A stretch of 64,000 bases of DNA from Paludibacter sp. (GTDB taxonomy: Bacteria; Bacteroidota; Bacteroidia; Bacteroidales; Paludibacteraceae), in the NCBI RefSeq assembly GCF_009712605.1, contig NZ_WASO01000015.1, positions 186,001 through 250,000 on the forward strand. The letters run 5' to 3'. Shown one piece after another: positions 19,358 to 28,564 of the stretch; within the stretch, counting starts at the first letter, position 1, and each line of letters starts with the position of its first letter. The position numbers were made by a program, and so were the translations under genes. The notes under the pieces are model-generated. The model ran no database searches. It worked only from the letters and a program-made list of their open reading frames with translations, and was not told where the DNA came from.

Positions 19358-21517
19358 CTATTCTTTTTCCTGATGAGTAGCTTCGTATTCTTTCAGTAGT
19401 TTGTCTTGTACATCCATTGGAACGAGTTCATAGCTGGCAAACTTCATGGTAAATGAAGCACGGCCACCGGTTAGTGAACTGAGCGTTGTGGAGTAGCTCG
19501 AAAGTTCTTTTAGAGGAACTTTTGCGGTGAGTTTTTCAAAGCCTTTTTCGCTGTGCATGCCCATGATAATTGCTCGGCGTCCCTGAAGGTCGCTCATTAC
19601 GTCGCCAAGGCGGTCGGATGGGGCAAGTACTTCCACGTCATAAATCGGTTCCAGCAATTTAGGACTCGCCTGCTTGAACGCTGCGCTGAATGCATTACGG
19701 CCAGCCAAGCGGAATGATATTTCATTGGAGTCGACCGGGTGCATTTTGCCATCGTAAACAATCACCCGAACGTCGCGGGCATAAGAGCCTGTAAGCGGTC
19801 CTTGCTCTATTTTATCCAGAATTCCTTTAAGGATGGCAGGTAAGAAACGAGCATCGATGGCTCCACCGACAATACTGTTGATGAATACCAGCTTGCCACC
19901 CCAGTCAAGAGGAATTTCCTGCTTGTCGCGTACGCTGATTTTGAATTCCTGTCCGTTGAATTTGTAGAGGTCAGGAGTTGGCATGCCTTCAAAATAAGGT
20001 TCGATGATAAGGTGAACTTCTCCAAACTGCCCGGCTCCACCCGATTGTTTTTTATGGCGGTAATCGGCACGTGCTGATTTTGTGATTGTTTCGCGGTATG
20101 GAATCTTCGGTTCAATATAATCGATCATTACCTTGTCGTTGTTTTCAATCCTCCATTTAAGTGTGCGAAGATGAAATTCACCCTGCCCATACACGATTGT
20201 CTGCTTCAGTTCTTTTGACATCTCAATAATCCATGTCGGATCTTCTTCATGCATACGGGTGAGAATTTCGCTGAGCTTTTCAGAATCGGCTTCGTTCTTG
20301 GCTTTGATGGCCCGACGGAATTTTGGATCAGGGTAGGAGATAGATGGAAATTCGTATTCACAACCCTTTGCATTAAGGGTATTGCCCGTGCGTGTCTCTT
20401 TTAGCTTGACCGTAGCTCCTATATCGCCGGCTACCAATTCTTCAACTTTGTCGCGAAGAGAACCTGCGACGGAAAAGATTTGATTGATGCGTTCTTTTGT
20501 GCCCCGGGAAATATTTACAAGGTCATCTCCTTCATGTACTTTGCCGGACATTACCTTGAAATAAGAAACTTCACCGATATGTGGTTCTATGCTTGTTTTG
20601 AACACAAAAAGGCTGGTCGGCTTTGTAGCATCGGGAGCAACTTCCGTGCCGTCTTTCGTAACTGGTTTGGGAAGATCCTGTACGTAAGGAACCACGTTGC
20701 CGAGGAATTCCATGAGCCGGCGAACGCCCATGTCACGTCCCGAACAAACGCAGAAAACAGGGAACATGTCACGGTGAATAAGTCCTTTGCGAATTCCGAA
20801 TCTCATTTCGTCTTCGGTCAAAGAACCTTGTTCAAAATATTTTTCCATCAGCTCTTCATCGTGCTCAGCGGCCGATTCAACAAGCTTGTTGTGCAGATCA
20901 TCTGCTTTATCTTTATATTCGTCAGGAATTTCTAATTCTTCAGGAGCACCACCTTCAGGTTTCCAGCGGTACATCTTCATTTTCAATACATCGATAACCG
21001 CATTGAAGCCGGCACCGGTATTCAGAGGAAATTGAATCTGAACAACTTTTCCTCCGTATAGTTCTTTTAGTTGTTCAAGAAGTTGATCAAAATCCGCTTT
21101 TTCATGGTCTAACTGATTGGCAACAAAAATAACGGGTTTTGAAAATCGTTCGGTGTAACGAAGATGGTTTTGTGTTCCAACTTCCACACCATAAGGAGTA
21201 TTAAGAAGAATAATAGCAGTGTCGGTCACATTCAGCGACGTGATAACTCCGCCGATAAAGTCGTCGGATCCCGGGCAGTCAATAATATTGAGCTTTTTCC
21301 CGTTCCATTCGACGTGTGTTACAGTTGAAAATACGGAATAACCGTACTCGTGTTCTACCGGAAAATAGTCGGAGACAGTGTTTTGTCCCTCAACCGTGCC
21401 GCGACGTTTTATAATACCACTCTCATAGAGCATCGCTTCTATAAGAGTGGTTTTCCCGGATCCCGAACTTCCCAGAAGTGAGATGTTCTTAATTTCATTT
21501 GATTGATAAACTTTCAT
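19358..21517 (-). CDS. Elongation factor G paralog with degenerate GTPase motifs (EF-G2-like)
   Basis: 719 residues with the full five-domain EF-G layout, including a domain IV segment YRHKKQSGGAGQFGEVH that contacts the A site. The P-loop is GSSGSGKT (16-23) instead of the usual AHIDAGKT. The RGITI of switch I is replaced by EYGYSVFST (57-65). Switch II reads DCPGSDDF, putting Ser84 where the catalytic His of EF-G sits. G4 is NQLD (134-137) rather than NKMD. Bacteroides thetaiotaomicron has an EF-G2 that translocates without GTP hydrolysis and is needed for gut colonisation. This protein shows the same kind of changes, so I infer the same role. The canonical fusA is not in the window. A TATTTTTG box lies on the minus strand at 21562-21555. 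Confidence 0.88.
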   Translation of the reverse strand: MKVYQSNEIKNISLLGSSGSGKTTLIEAMLYESGIIKRRGTVEGQNTVSDYFPVEHEYGYSVFSTVTHVEWNGKKLNIIDCPGSDDFIGGVITSLNVTDTAIILLNTPYGVEVGTQNHLRYTERFSKPVIFVANQLDHEKADFDQLLEQLKELYGGKVVQIQFPLNTGAGFNAVIDVLKMKMYRWKPEGGAPEELEIPDEYKDKADDLHNKLVESAAEHDEELMEKYFEQGSLTEDEMRFGIRKGLIHRDMFPVFCVCSGRDMGVRRLMEFLGNVVPYVQDLPKPVTKDGTEVAPDATKPTSLFVFKTSIEPHIGEVSYFKVMSGKVHEGDDLVNISRGTKERINQIFSVAGSLRDKVEELVAGDIGATVKLKETRTGNTLNAKGCEYEFPSISYPDPKFRRAIKAKNEADSEKLSEILTRMHEEDPTWIIEMSKELKQTIVYGQGEFHLRTLKWRIENNDKVMIDYIEPKIPYRETITKSARADYRHKKQSGGAGQFGEVHLIIEPYFEGMPTPDLYKFNGQEFKISVRDKQEIPLDWGGKLVFINSIVGGAIDARFLPAILKGILDKIEQGPLTGSYARDVRVIVYDGKMHPVDSNEISFRLAGRNAFSAAFKQASPKLLEPIYDVEVLAPSDRLGDVMSDLQGRRAIIMGMHSEKGFEKLTAKVPLKELSSYSTTLSSLTGGRASFTMKFASYELVPMDVQDKLLKEYEATHQEKE

Positions 21518-21953
21518 AACTGTATAGGTTTAAGTTTTACAATTAGTTATCAAGCAAAAATAGTCTTTTGAGGACTTAATTTTGCATATGCCAATATAGC
21601 GAGATTTGATTAAAAACTCCCTGTGAACCACATGTTTAACAACATTGTTTTTGGACATATGGTTGGCGATTTGTCTCGGGAAGAAGAGACCTTTTATTGA
21701 GAATTGCATACATTTAATCGATATAATGTCCATCAAAGAAAAAAGTACCGGAACCATTTTGTTTATGGGCAAAATGATTAATCCGGTCGCAGAATAATTG
21801 TAATCTTTCTACATCATAGCAGGAAGGAAAAGGGAGTCTCTTTTGTTCACGGGCAGAATTAATACAATTGTAATGAAAAGTAGATGTTGATGCCCGAAAA
21901 CTGAAAAATTATTGCTATTTTTGTGGAAAATTCGAGCATATCGTTACTTTTTT
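21518..21953. other. Divergent control region of the EF-G paralog and aroQ
   Basis: No gene is supported here. On the minus strand TATTTTTG (21562-21555) is a likely -7 box for the EF-G paralog. On the plus strand TATTTTTG (21916-21923) is the likely -7 box for aroQ. Neither has a good -33 element. A short palindrome TGTGAACCACA (21622-21632) lies about 60 bases upstream of the EF-G box. It could be a CRP/Cur-like operator, but this is only a pattern resemblance. An 80-codon minus-strand frame (21772-21530) overlaps both signals and is not credible. Confidence 0.4.
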
Positions 21954-22385
21954 ATGAACATTCTCATTATCAATGGTCCAAACCTTAACCTGCTGGGCAA
22001 AAGAGAACCGGAAATCTACGGAACATTGACTTTCGATGACGTTTTTTCTAGTCTTAAAGCCCGCTTTCCTGAACATAACTTCCACTATGTTCAATCCAAC
22101 CACGAAGGCACGATAATTGATACACTTCACGAGCATGGATTTACGATTGACGGTATTGTGCTGAATGCAGGAGCTTATACGCATACTTCCATTGCTATAG
22201 CCGATGCAATTCGTTCAATCACGTCACCCGTGGTTGAAGTGCATATTTCTAATGTTTTTCAGCGTGAAGAGTTTCGCCACCATTCTACTATCTCAGGGGT
22301 TTGCATGGGTACCATTGTAGGGTTTGGTTTTGATTCTTACCGTTTGGCTATTGAAGCATTGATAGAACGGGCAATCAAGAAATAA
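21954..22385 (+). CDS. aroQ: Type II 3-dehydroquinate dehydratase
   Basis: 143 residues. I start at ATG 21954, giving MNILIINGPNLNLLGKREPEIYG, the family N-terminus. An upstream in-frame start at 21912 would overlap the -7 box and add unrelated residues. The catalytic region has NPEIYG-like REPEIYG (Tyr), QSNHEG, LNAGAYTHTS (Asn) and VEVHISN (His). The dodecameric enzyme dehydrates 3-dehydroquinate in the shikimate pathway. An AT-rich 8-bp hairpin (22390-22419) follows. pyk downstream has its own box. Confidence 0.95.
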   Translation: MNILIINGPNLNLLGKREPEIYGTLTFDDVFSSLKARFPEHNFHYVQSNHEGTIIDTLHEHGFTIDGIVLNAGAYTHTSIAIADAIRSITSPVVEVHISNVFQREEFRHHSTISGVCMGTIVGFGFDSYRLAIEALIERAIKK

Positions 22386-22489
22386 CTCTTTCATAAAGAA
22401 TGCATATTTTTTTTATGAATTTGAGCATTGGCGTGCCTTTTACCTGACTTCTTAACTTATTTACGCAAGCAAATCCTGGCGTTTCGTAT

Positions 22490-22497
22490 TATCTTTG
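22490..22497 (+). promoter_or_regulatory. pyk promoter -7 box
   Basis: TATCTTTG at 22490-22497, 61 bases before the start. There is no clear -33. Confidence 0.5.
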
Positions 22498-22558
22498 AAA
22501 GAAATATGGCCTCGTTTGGGTTTGGATCTGATATTTAAAGACATCAACATTTACTCTT

Positions 22559-24007
22559 ATGATAAAATACACTAAAATTGTAGCCACGCTTTCCGATAAG
22601 CAATGTGATCCTGCGTTTCTTCGCGAGTTATTCAATGCCGGAATGAATGTGGTTCGCCTTAATACGGCGCATCTTGATGAGGCCGGCTTAAATAAAATTG
22701 TAACCAATGTGCGCAAAGTTTCTAAATACATTGGTGTTCTGGTAGATACCAAAGGGCCGGAAGTCCGCACAACTATAACACCGGAAAATATTGACATCGA
22801 AACAGGAGATCGTATTAAGGTAGTGGGTAATCCACAACAGCAAACTACAAAAGAATGTATTTCAGTTTCTTATCCATATTTCGTTCGTGATTTGAATATT
22901 GGTGACGATATTTTGATTGATGACGGTGAAATTGATTTAAAAGTAATTGAGAAGACAGAAGAATATCTTGTTTGTGAGGCAACAAATGCAGGTGTTTTGG
23001 GAAGTCGCAAAAGCGTGAACGTTCCGGGTGTTCGTATCAACCTGCCATCCTTGACTGACCGTGACCGCGAATTTATTCAATATGCTATCAAACACGATAT
23101 CGATTTTATCGCTCACTCGTTTGTTCGCAACAAGCAGGATATTTTGGATATTCAAAAGATTCTGGATGAACACAAAAGCCCGATCAAGATCATTGCCAAG
23201 ATAGAAAACCAGGAAGGCGTTGACAATATCGACGAAATCCTGCAATATGCTTACGGTGTAATGGTGGCACGTGGTGACCTGGGTATTGAAGTGGCTCAGG
23301 AAAAAATCCCGGCTATACAGCGTCGTTTGATTCGTAAGTGTGTGATGGCTAAAAAGCCTGTGATTGTGGCAACACAAATGCTCCACACGATGATCAAAAA
23401 CCCGCGTCCTACCCGAGCAGAAGTGACCGACGTGGCAAATGCAATTTACTCTCGTACGGATGCTGTGATGTTAAGTGGAGAAACAGCCTACGGTAAATAT
23501 CCTGTTGAGGCAGTTCAGACGATGGCACGTATTGCTCAGGAAGCCGAACAAGCCAAAATGGTAGAAAACGAAATTCCTATCTCTTACTCCAAAGATGAGT
23601 TTGATGTAACTTCGTTTCTGGCTCACCGTGCTGCCGAAGCATCTTCAGAACTTGGAGTAAAAGCTATTATTACAGATACATATACCGGTCGTACGGCTCG
23701 ATTCCTTGCTGCATACAGAGGAACCAGTCCTGTGATTGCTATTTGCTATGACAAACGCCCAATGCGTCAGTTGATGTTGTCATACGGTATTATTCCTATG
23801 TATCAGGCTCTGAAAGAAGATCGTAGAGAATACTTCTTTGCTGCATTGCGTCTTTTGTTGCGTAAAGGTTTACTCAAGCAAAACGATTTGGTAGCTTACC
23901 TGAGTGGTAGTTCCGGATTGGGTGGCGGTACATCGTTCCTGGAAATTAATCATGTAGGAACAATTCTTGCAAACGATAACGAATATATTCTCCCAACATT
24001 CCGATAA
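22559..24007 (+). CDS. pyk: Pyruvate kinase
   Basis: 482 residues. Conserved parts: MIKYTKIVATLS start, RLNTAHLD (usually RLNFSHG), DTKGPEVR, the signature IIAKIENQEGVDNIDEI with the proton-donor-assisting Lys, MVARGDLGIEV and TQMLHTMIKNPRPTRAEVTDVANAI. The C-terminal allosteric domain is about residues 350-480. It makes ATP and pyruvate from PEP. It is followed by a hairpin terminator. Confidence 0.96.
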   Translation: MIKYTKIVATLSDKQCDPAFLRELFNAGMNVVRLNTAHLDEAGLNKIVTNVRKVSKYIGVLVDTKGPEVRTTITPENIDIETGDRIKVVGNPQQQTTKECISVSYPYFVRDLNIGDDILIDDGEIDLKVIEKTEEYLVCEATNAGVLGSRKSVNVPGVRINLPSLTDRDREFIQYAIKHDIDFIAHSFVRNKQDILDIQKILDEHKSPIKIIAKIENQEGVDNIDEILQYAYGVMVARGDLGIEVAQEKIPAIQRRLIRKCVMAKKPVIVATQMLHTMIKNPRPTRAEVTDVANAIYSRTDAVMLSGETAYGKYPVEAVQTMARIAQEAEQAKMVENEIPISYSKDEFDVTSFLAHRAAEASSELGVKAIITDTYTGRTARFLAAYRGTSPVIAICYDKRPMRQLMLSYGIIPMYQALKEDRREYFFAALRLLLRKGLLKQNDLVAYLSGSSGLGGGTSFLEINHVGTILANDNEYILPTFR

Positions 24008-24086
24008 AATTTGCCAGAACTTTAAACTTTATCGGGTTTTAAGGGTCTCAGTATTGATGAATGAATAATCATTTATCATCTGACAG

Positions 24087-24118
24087 CAGGCTTCTCTGTT
24101 CAGGGAAGCCTGTTTGTT
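24087..24118 (+). terminator. pyk terminator
   Basis: CAGGCTTCTC (24087-24096) pairs with GGGAAGCCTG (24103-24112) with one G-U, loop TGTTCA, then TTTGTT. Confidence 0.6.
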
Positions 24119-24168
24119 AATAGAAATGTTGAAACGAAGAATGAATAATAACTAAATGTGATTTTTGA

Positions 24169-26601
24169 ATGAAAAGGAATGTGATTTTGTTGTTTGCCTG
24201 TCTTTTAAGTTTAAATGTTCTGTTTGCCGAGACGGTAATAAAGGGAATTGTAAAAGATGCAGGTACCAATGGACCGCTTGGGTATGTTAATGTGGTTTTG
24301 ACGAAGCCGGGTCAAAAGATTCCGGTTGCAGGTGCAGTGACGAATGATCAGGGCACTTTTTTATTGTCGAAAGTAAATAATGGTAAATATCAGCTCGAAA
24401 TTTCATTTGTGGGATACACTCCTGTAAGCAAATTGATTACTGTAACCGGAAAAACTGTTGATTTGGGAACTGTACTTTTGTCGGAAGATAGCAAAACCCT
24501 CAACGAAGTTCAGGTTCGTGGACAGGGTCCGCAAATGAAGCTGGAGATTGATAAGAAGGTCTTTACTGTTGACCAGACAATTGCTGCAGCAGGGGCTTCT
24601 ACCTCAGAAATGTTGCGTAATATTCCATCTGTAGATGTGGATAATGATGGCAATATCTCGTTGAGAAATAATGCGAACGTCGAAGTGTGGATTAATGGTA
24701 AACCTTCGGGGCTAAGTGCTGATAACCGCGCTCAAATATTGGAGCAAATGCCGGCTGAAAGTATCGAGAAGGTTGAACTTATAACAAATCCGTCTGCAAA
24801 GTATAACCCAGAGGGATCTGCTGGTATTATTAATTTAATACTAAAGAAGAACCGAAAAGCAGGGTATTACGGATCTCTTTCGTCGGGAGTGATGATCCCA
24901 CAAAATGGTAAATTAGGATACAATGCAGGTGCAAGTATTAATTACAACAGCTCAAAAATTGATGCGTTTGCCAGTATTGGAATGCGTGGGATGTCAATGT
25001 CGGGTGGTGGTTGGAGTGACAGATACACCATCGACCCTGTAACCAATAATGTTTTATCGTTTCTTAAACAGACGAATGAATCGACCCGAAGTATGCATGG
25101 TCCATTTGTCAGAGGCGGTCTTGATTATCACCTTGACGAAAAAAGCACTCTTGGCTTTTCCGGATTTATGATGTTGGGTTCGTCAGATGGCCCATCAACC
25201 ATCAACTATCAGTCGTTTGATGCAAATAATAATTTGGTACGCCAGTTTTCTAGAGAAAATACATCGTCGGGTAACCGAAATATGTTTAATATTGACTTAA
25301 ACTATAGAAAAGAACTGGATAAAAAAGGAAGTGAGTTATTGGCTACGCTCTCTTTTTCTAATCATCCCAGTAGTTCTGATGCCGGGCATATTCAGTATGA
25401 CAATTTGGGACTGATGACGTCGCAGCAATCCCAGCATACGAGCGGTAAAAACCCGGAAACGGAGTTGAAGGTTGATTATACGAAGAAATTTTCTGAAAAA
25501 AGCAGATTGGAAGCCGGGTTTGACGGAAACTATGAAGTGCGTAATTCAGATATAACAGGATATACGAATGGCTTGTTTGATACGCGCCTGAGCAATGAAT
25601 TTGATTATACGGAAAGAAATTATGCAGCTTATGCAACCTATGCAAGCAAGTGGGGTAAGTTTGGTGCTCAATTGGGATTGAGAGGTGAACTTTCCGATAT
25701 TAATTTCACTTCTGATGGTAAAGATTATTCGATTCATTACATACAACCATTCCCAAGTGTTTATCTGAGCTATGCCATGGATAAGAGTAATGAGTTTCAA
25801 TTAAATTATACCCGTCGATTGAACCGTCCCCGTGGTCGTTCATTGAATCCGTTTATTGATACATCCGACTCAACAAGCTGGTATTTTGGAAATCCTCAAT
25901 TAACGCCGGAGTATACCAATTCATTTGAATTGAATTATCTGAAAACATGGGAGATGCATTCTTTATCTGCATCATTGTATTATAGATACACGACGGATGT
26001 GATGCAATCTGTGCGCTGGTTGGAAGGTGGTATTATGATGAATACTACAATGAACGGTGCCAAAACGGAGGCTGCCGGCCTTGAAGTTGTCATGAAGAAT
26101 AGCTTCTTTCGCATCTTGAGTCTGACAACTACGTTTAATGGATTCTACAGTAATTTGCACACGGGACAATACTTTGTAGACAATACAACAATAAATATTC
26201 CCGGTAAAGAAAGTTTTTCGTGGAATGTGAAATCGATAGCAAATGTTATGTTGCCGGCCAATTATTCTATGCAGCTGATCGGTGCATATAATGCTCCTTA
26301 TTATGTGGCTCAGGGAAAGAATAAGGCAAACTACTCTCTTGATTTCGGCTTGAGAAAATCATTCTTTAACAGAAAGCTGACTGCGAATCTGAATGTTCGG
26401 GATATCTTTAATTCACGTAAATTCCGGACGGATACATGGGGGGCAAATTTCACCCAGCAATCTGAAAGCTATTTTAACGGAAGGGTAATTGGTGTCAATG
26501 TCTCGTATAATTTTGGCAACGGAAAAGCTTCCCGTAAGCAAAAGAATAAGCAGTCCAACGAGGATATGAACAATAATGAGAATATGATGGATATGCAATA
26601 A
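24169..26601 (+). CDS. TonB-dependent receptor-like outer-membrane beta-barrel protein
   Basis: 810 residues. Signal peptide (about 1-20), carboxypeptidase-regulatory-like domain (about 22-105, GYVNVVL... and ISFVGYTPVSK), a LNEVQVRG segment, plug-like domain with NVEVWINGKPSG and SIEKVELITNPSAKYNPEGSAGIINLILKK, then a large barrel ending in VGVNVSYNFGNGK. It belongs to the same family as the 819-3161 protein, and both lack a SusD partner. The tail is very polar (KNKQSNEDMNNNENMMDMQ). The substrate is unknown. Confidence 0.85.
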   Translation: MKRNVILLFACLLSLNVLFAETVIKGIVKDAGTNGPLGYVNVVLTKPGQKIPVAGAVTNDQGTFLLSKVNNGKYQLEISFVGYTPVSKLITVTGKTVDLGTVLLSEDSKTLNEVQVRGQGPQMKLEIDKKVFTVDQTIAAAGASTSEMLRNIPSVDVDNDGNISLRNNANVEVWINGKPSGLSADNRAQILEQMPAESIEKVELITNPSAKYNPEGSAGIINLILKKNRKAGYYGSLSSGVMIPQNGKLGYNAGASINYNSSKIDAFASIGMRGMSMSGGGWSDRYTIDPVTNNVLSFLKQTNESTRSMHGPFVRGGLDYHLDEKSTLGFSGFMMLGSSDGPSTINYQSFDANNNLVRQFSRENTSSGNRNMFNIDLNYRKELDKKGSELLATLSFSNHPSSSDAGHIQYDNLGLMTSQQSQHTSGKNPETELKVDYTKKFSEKSRLEAGFDGNYEVRNSDITGYTNGLFDTRLSNEFDYTERNYAAYATYASKWGKFGAQLGLRGELSDINFTSDGKDYSIHYIQPFPSVYLSYAMDKSNEFQLNYTRRLNRPRGRSLNPFIDTSDSTSWYFGNPQLTPEYTNSFELNYLKTWEMHSLSASLYYRYTTDVMQSVRWLEGGIMMNTTMNGAKTEAAGLEVVMKNSFFRILSLTTTFNGFYSNLHTGQYFVDNTTINIPGKESFSWNVKSIANVMLPANYSMQLIGAYNAPYYVAQGKNKANYSLDFGLRKSFFNRKLTANLNVRDIFNSRKFRTDTWGANFTQQSESYFNGRVIGVNVSYNFGNGKASRKQKNKQSNEDMNNNENMMDMQ

Positions 26602-26626
26602 ATTAAATAATAGTAACATTATTTTC

Positions 26627-26657
26627 TTGTTACAATGGAATGTCCATGGTAACTTTG
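26627..26657 (+). promoter_or_regulatory. Promoter of the DUF47-PiT operon
   Basis: TTG (26627-26629), a 20-base spacer and TAACTTTG (26650-26657) match the Bacteroidota pattern. A terminator-like hairpin begins six bases later. Confidence 0.5.
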
Positions 26658-26662
26658 ACGAC

Positions 26663-26695
26663 AAAATGCCGGAGAAGTTTTCATGGGCATTTTTA
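26663..26695 (+). terminator. Terminator-like hairpin ahead of the DUF47 gene
   Basis: AAAATGCC (26663-26670) pairs with GGCATTTT (26686-26693), followed by TT. It may end the upstream receptor transcript or, given the promoter just before it, sit at the 5' end of the DUF47-PiT mRNA. Confidence 0.45.
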
Positions 26696-26727
26696 TGTCT
26701 AACTAACTATTATCTAACCACTACTGA

Positions 26728-27378
26728 ATGAAATCAAATTTCTTTGCCAAACTCTTTATCCCGAAGGAAAGAGTTTTCTTCGACTTGTTTGAGGAAGATA
26801 CCAATAACATTTGTTTAATCGCGCAATTGTTACTTCAGTTAGTAAATGAACCGGATGAAGTAAAACGTCGTGAAATTAAAAACAAAATGCACGATGTAGA
26901 GCATGCTAACGATCAGGTTACTCATAAAGTACTTGAAGAACTGGGCCGTAATTTTATTACACCGTTTGACAGGGAAGATGTGCATAGTTTAATATCTGCT
27001 TTGGATGATGTAACTGACTTTATTTATGTAGCGGCAAAGAGTATGTTGCTTTATAAAGTAGATCCCACACATGATCAGACAATTGTTGCTACTGTAGATT
27101 TGATCCACAAGGCAGCGGAAGATCTTAATGTTGCAGTGCAGGGACTTCGTGATCTGAAGAAAACAGATCAGGTTGTAAAGGCATTAGTGCATGTCAATAG
27201 CATCGAAAATCATGCGGACGATCTTTTGTATACAGGTCTTGAACGTCTGTTTGATCATGAAAAGGATATGGTGCAGATCTTGAAAAGACGCGATGTTTAT
27301 TATCAACTGGAAACGGTAACAGATAAATGTGAAGACGTTTGTGATGTTATCGAAAATATAATGATTAAATACGCATAA
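26728..27378 (+). CDS. DUF47 (PhoU-like) family protein
   Basis: 216 residues, all helical, with the family segments MHDVEHANDQVTHKVLEELGRNFITPFDREDVHSLISALDDVTDF and ENHADDLLYTGLERLF. DUF47 proteins resemble PhoU and accompany PiT phosphate transporters, where they are thought to regulate or gate uptake. The PiT gene follows after six bases, which supports that role. The two genes form an operon. Confidence 0.9.
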   Translation: MKSNFFAKLFIPKERVFFDLFEEDTNNICLIAQLLLQLVNEPDEVKRREIKNKMHDVEHANDQVTHKVLEELGRNFITPFDREDVHSLISALDDVTDFIYVAAKSMLLYKVDPTHDQTIVATVDLIHKAAEDLNVAVQGLRDLKKTDQVVKALVHVNSIENHADDLLYTGLERLFDHEKDMVQILKRRDVYYQLETVTDKCEDVCDVIENIMIKYA

Positions 27379-27384
27379 CCGGCT

Positions 27385-28428
27385 ATGAGTTTTACGTTAT
27401 TAATCATCATTATTCTAGCCTGCTTTGTATTTGACCTGATCAATGGATTTCATGATGCCGCGAATTCTATTGCTACGGTTATTTCAACGAAGGTGTTGAC
27501 TCCTTTTCAGGCCGTTTGTTGGGCCGCTTTCTTTAATTTTGTTGCTTTTTGGATTTTTGACCTTAAAGTGGCAAATACGGTGTCAAAGACCGTTCATCCC
27601 GAAACGATCAATCTGGTTGTAATTCTGGCAGGTGTTATTGCTGGTATTACATGGAACCTGATTACATGGCGTTTTGGTATTCCTTCCAGTTCGTCTCACA
27701 CTTTAATGGGGGGCTTTGCCGGAGCAGCAGTGGCTCACGCCATGAGCTTTAGCGTTGTTAATTCGGAAGTGATCGAAAAAACAGTTTTGTTTATCTTTGC
27801 AGCTCCTCTTATTGGTATTGTGACAGGGCTTATTATTGCAACCATCGTGATAAATCTTTTCCGGCGGGTCAATTCCTATAAGGCCGATCACATTTTCAGG
27901 CGATTACAGTTGGTTACTTCAGCAGCGTTAAGTTTAGGTCATGGAGGATCCGACTCTCAGAAGGTAATTGGTATTATTATGGCGGCGTTGGCTGTTTATA
28001 ATGGATACTGTGCGCAACACGGGATTTATGTACCAGAGTGGCTTGCGCATAAGGATATTCATCATGTGCCGGAATGGTTGCCTATTTCATGTTATACGGC
28101 AATTGGTTTGGGTACGTTGATGGGTGGTATGCGAATCATCAAAACAATGGGGACGCGTATCACTAAGGTAACTCCTTTTGAAGGTATTGCAGCTGAAACT
28201 GCCGGTTCAATAACATTGTACGGTGTTTCTCAGGGGCTTGGAGTGCCGGTGAGTACAACGCATACCATCGCCGGATCAATTATGGGAGTTGGAATGCTTA
28301 AGCGTATTAGTGCTGTTCGTTGGGGGATTACCCGACAGTTGCTTGTGGCATGGGTGATTACTATTCCTATAAGTGGAGTGATAGCGGCGATAATCTACTG
28401 GATATTTAAAATATGCGGTGTGCATTAA
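27385..28428 (+). CDS. Inorganic phosphate transporter, PiT family
   Basis: 347 residues with about ten membrane segments. The duplicated PiT signature is visible: GFHDAANSIATVIST near the N-terminus with SSSHTLMGGFAGAA, and GSITLYGVSQGLGVPVSTTHTIAGSIMGVG in the second half. PiT proteins take up phosphate, usually as a metal-phosphate, by symport. The partner DUF47 gene is directly upstream and a strong terminator follows. Confidence 0.92.
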   Translation: MSFTLLIIIILACFVFDLINGFHDAANSIATVISTKVLTPFQAVCWAAFFNFVAFWIFDLKVANTVSKTVHPETINLVVILAGVIAGITWNLITWRFGIPSSSSHTLMGGFAGAAVAHAMSFSVVNSEVIEKTVLFIFAAPLIGIVTGLIIATIVINLFRRVNSYKADHIFRRLQLVTSAALSLGHGGSDSQKVIGIIMAALAVYNGYCAQHGIYVPEWLAHKDIHHVPEWLPISCYTAIGLGTLMGGMRIIKTMGTRITKVTPFEGIAAETAGSITLYGVSQGLGVPVSTTHTIAGSIMGVGMLKRISAVRWGITRQLLVAWVITIPISGVIAAIIYWIFKICGVH

Positions 28429-28449
28429 AATAGAAAAGTATAAATGGAG

Positions 28450-28483
28450 ACTGCTTGAGGTGTTATCTTGAGCAGTTTTTTTA
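28450..28483 (+). terminator. PiT operon terminator
   Basis: ACTGCTTGAG (28450-28459) pairs with CTTGAGCAGT (28467-28476) over ten positions, two of them G-U, followed by seven T. Confidence 0.75.
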
Positions 28484-28564
28484 TTTTTGTAGGACAATTG
28501 TATATTATTCGTTTTTGATGTTTATATGATATGACTTTAGTATTCATCCAACTTTTCTAGTCGA

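Noticed and set aside
21912-21953. Extended aroQ start
   Set aside because: It overlaps the TATTTTTG box. The family begins at MNILIINGPNLN.
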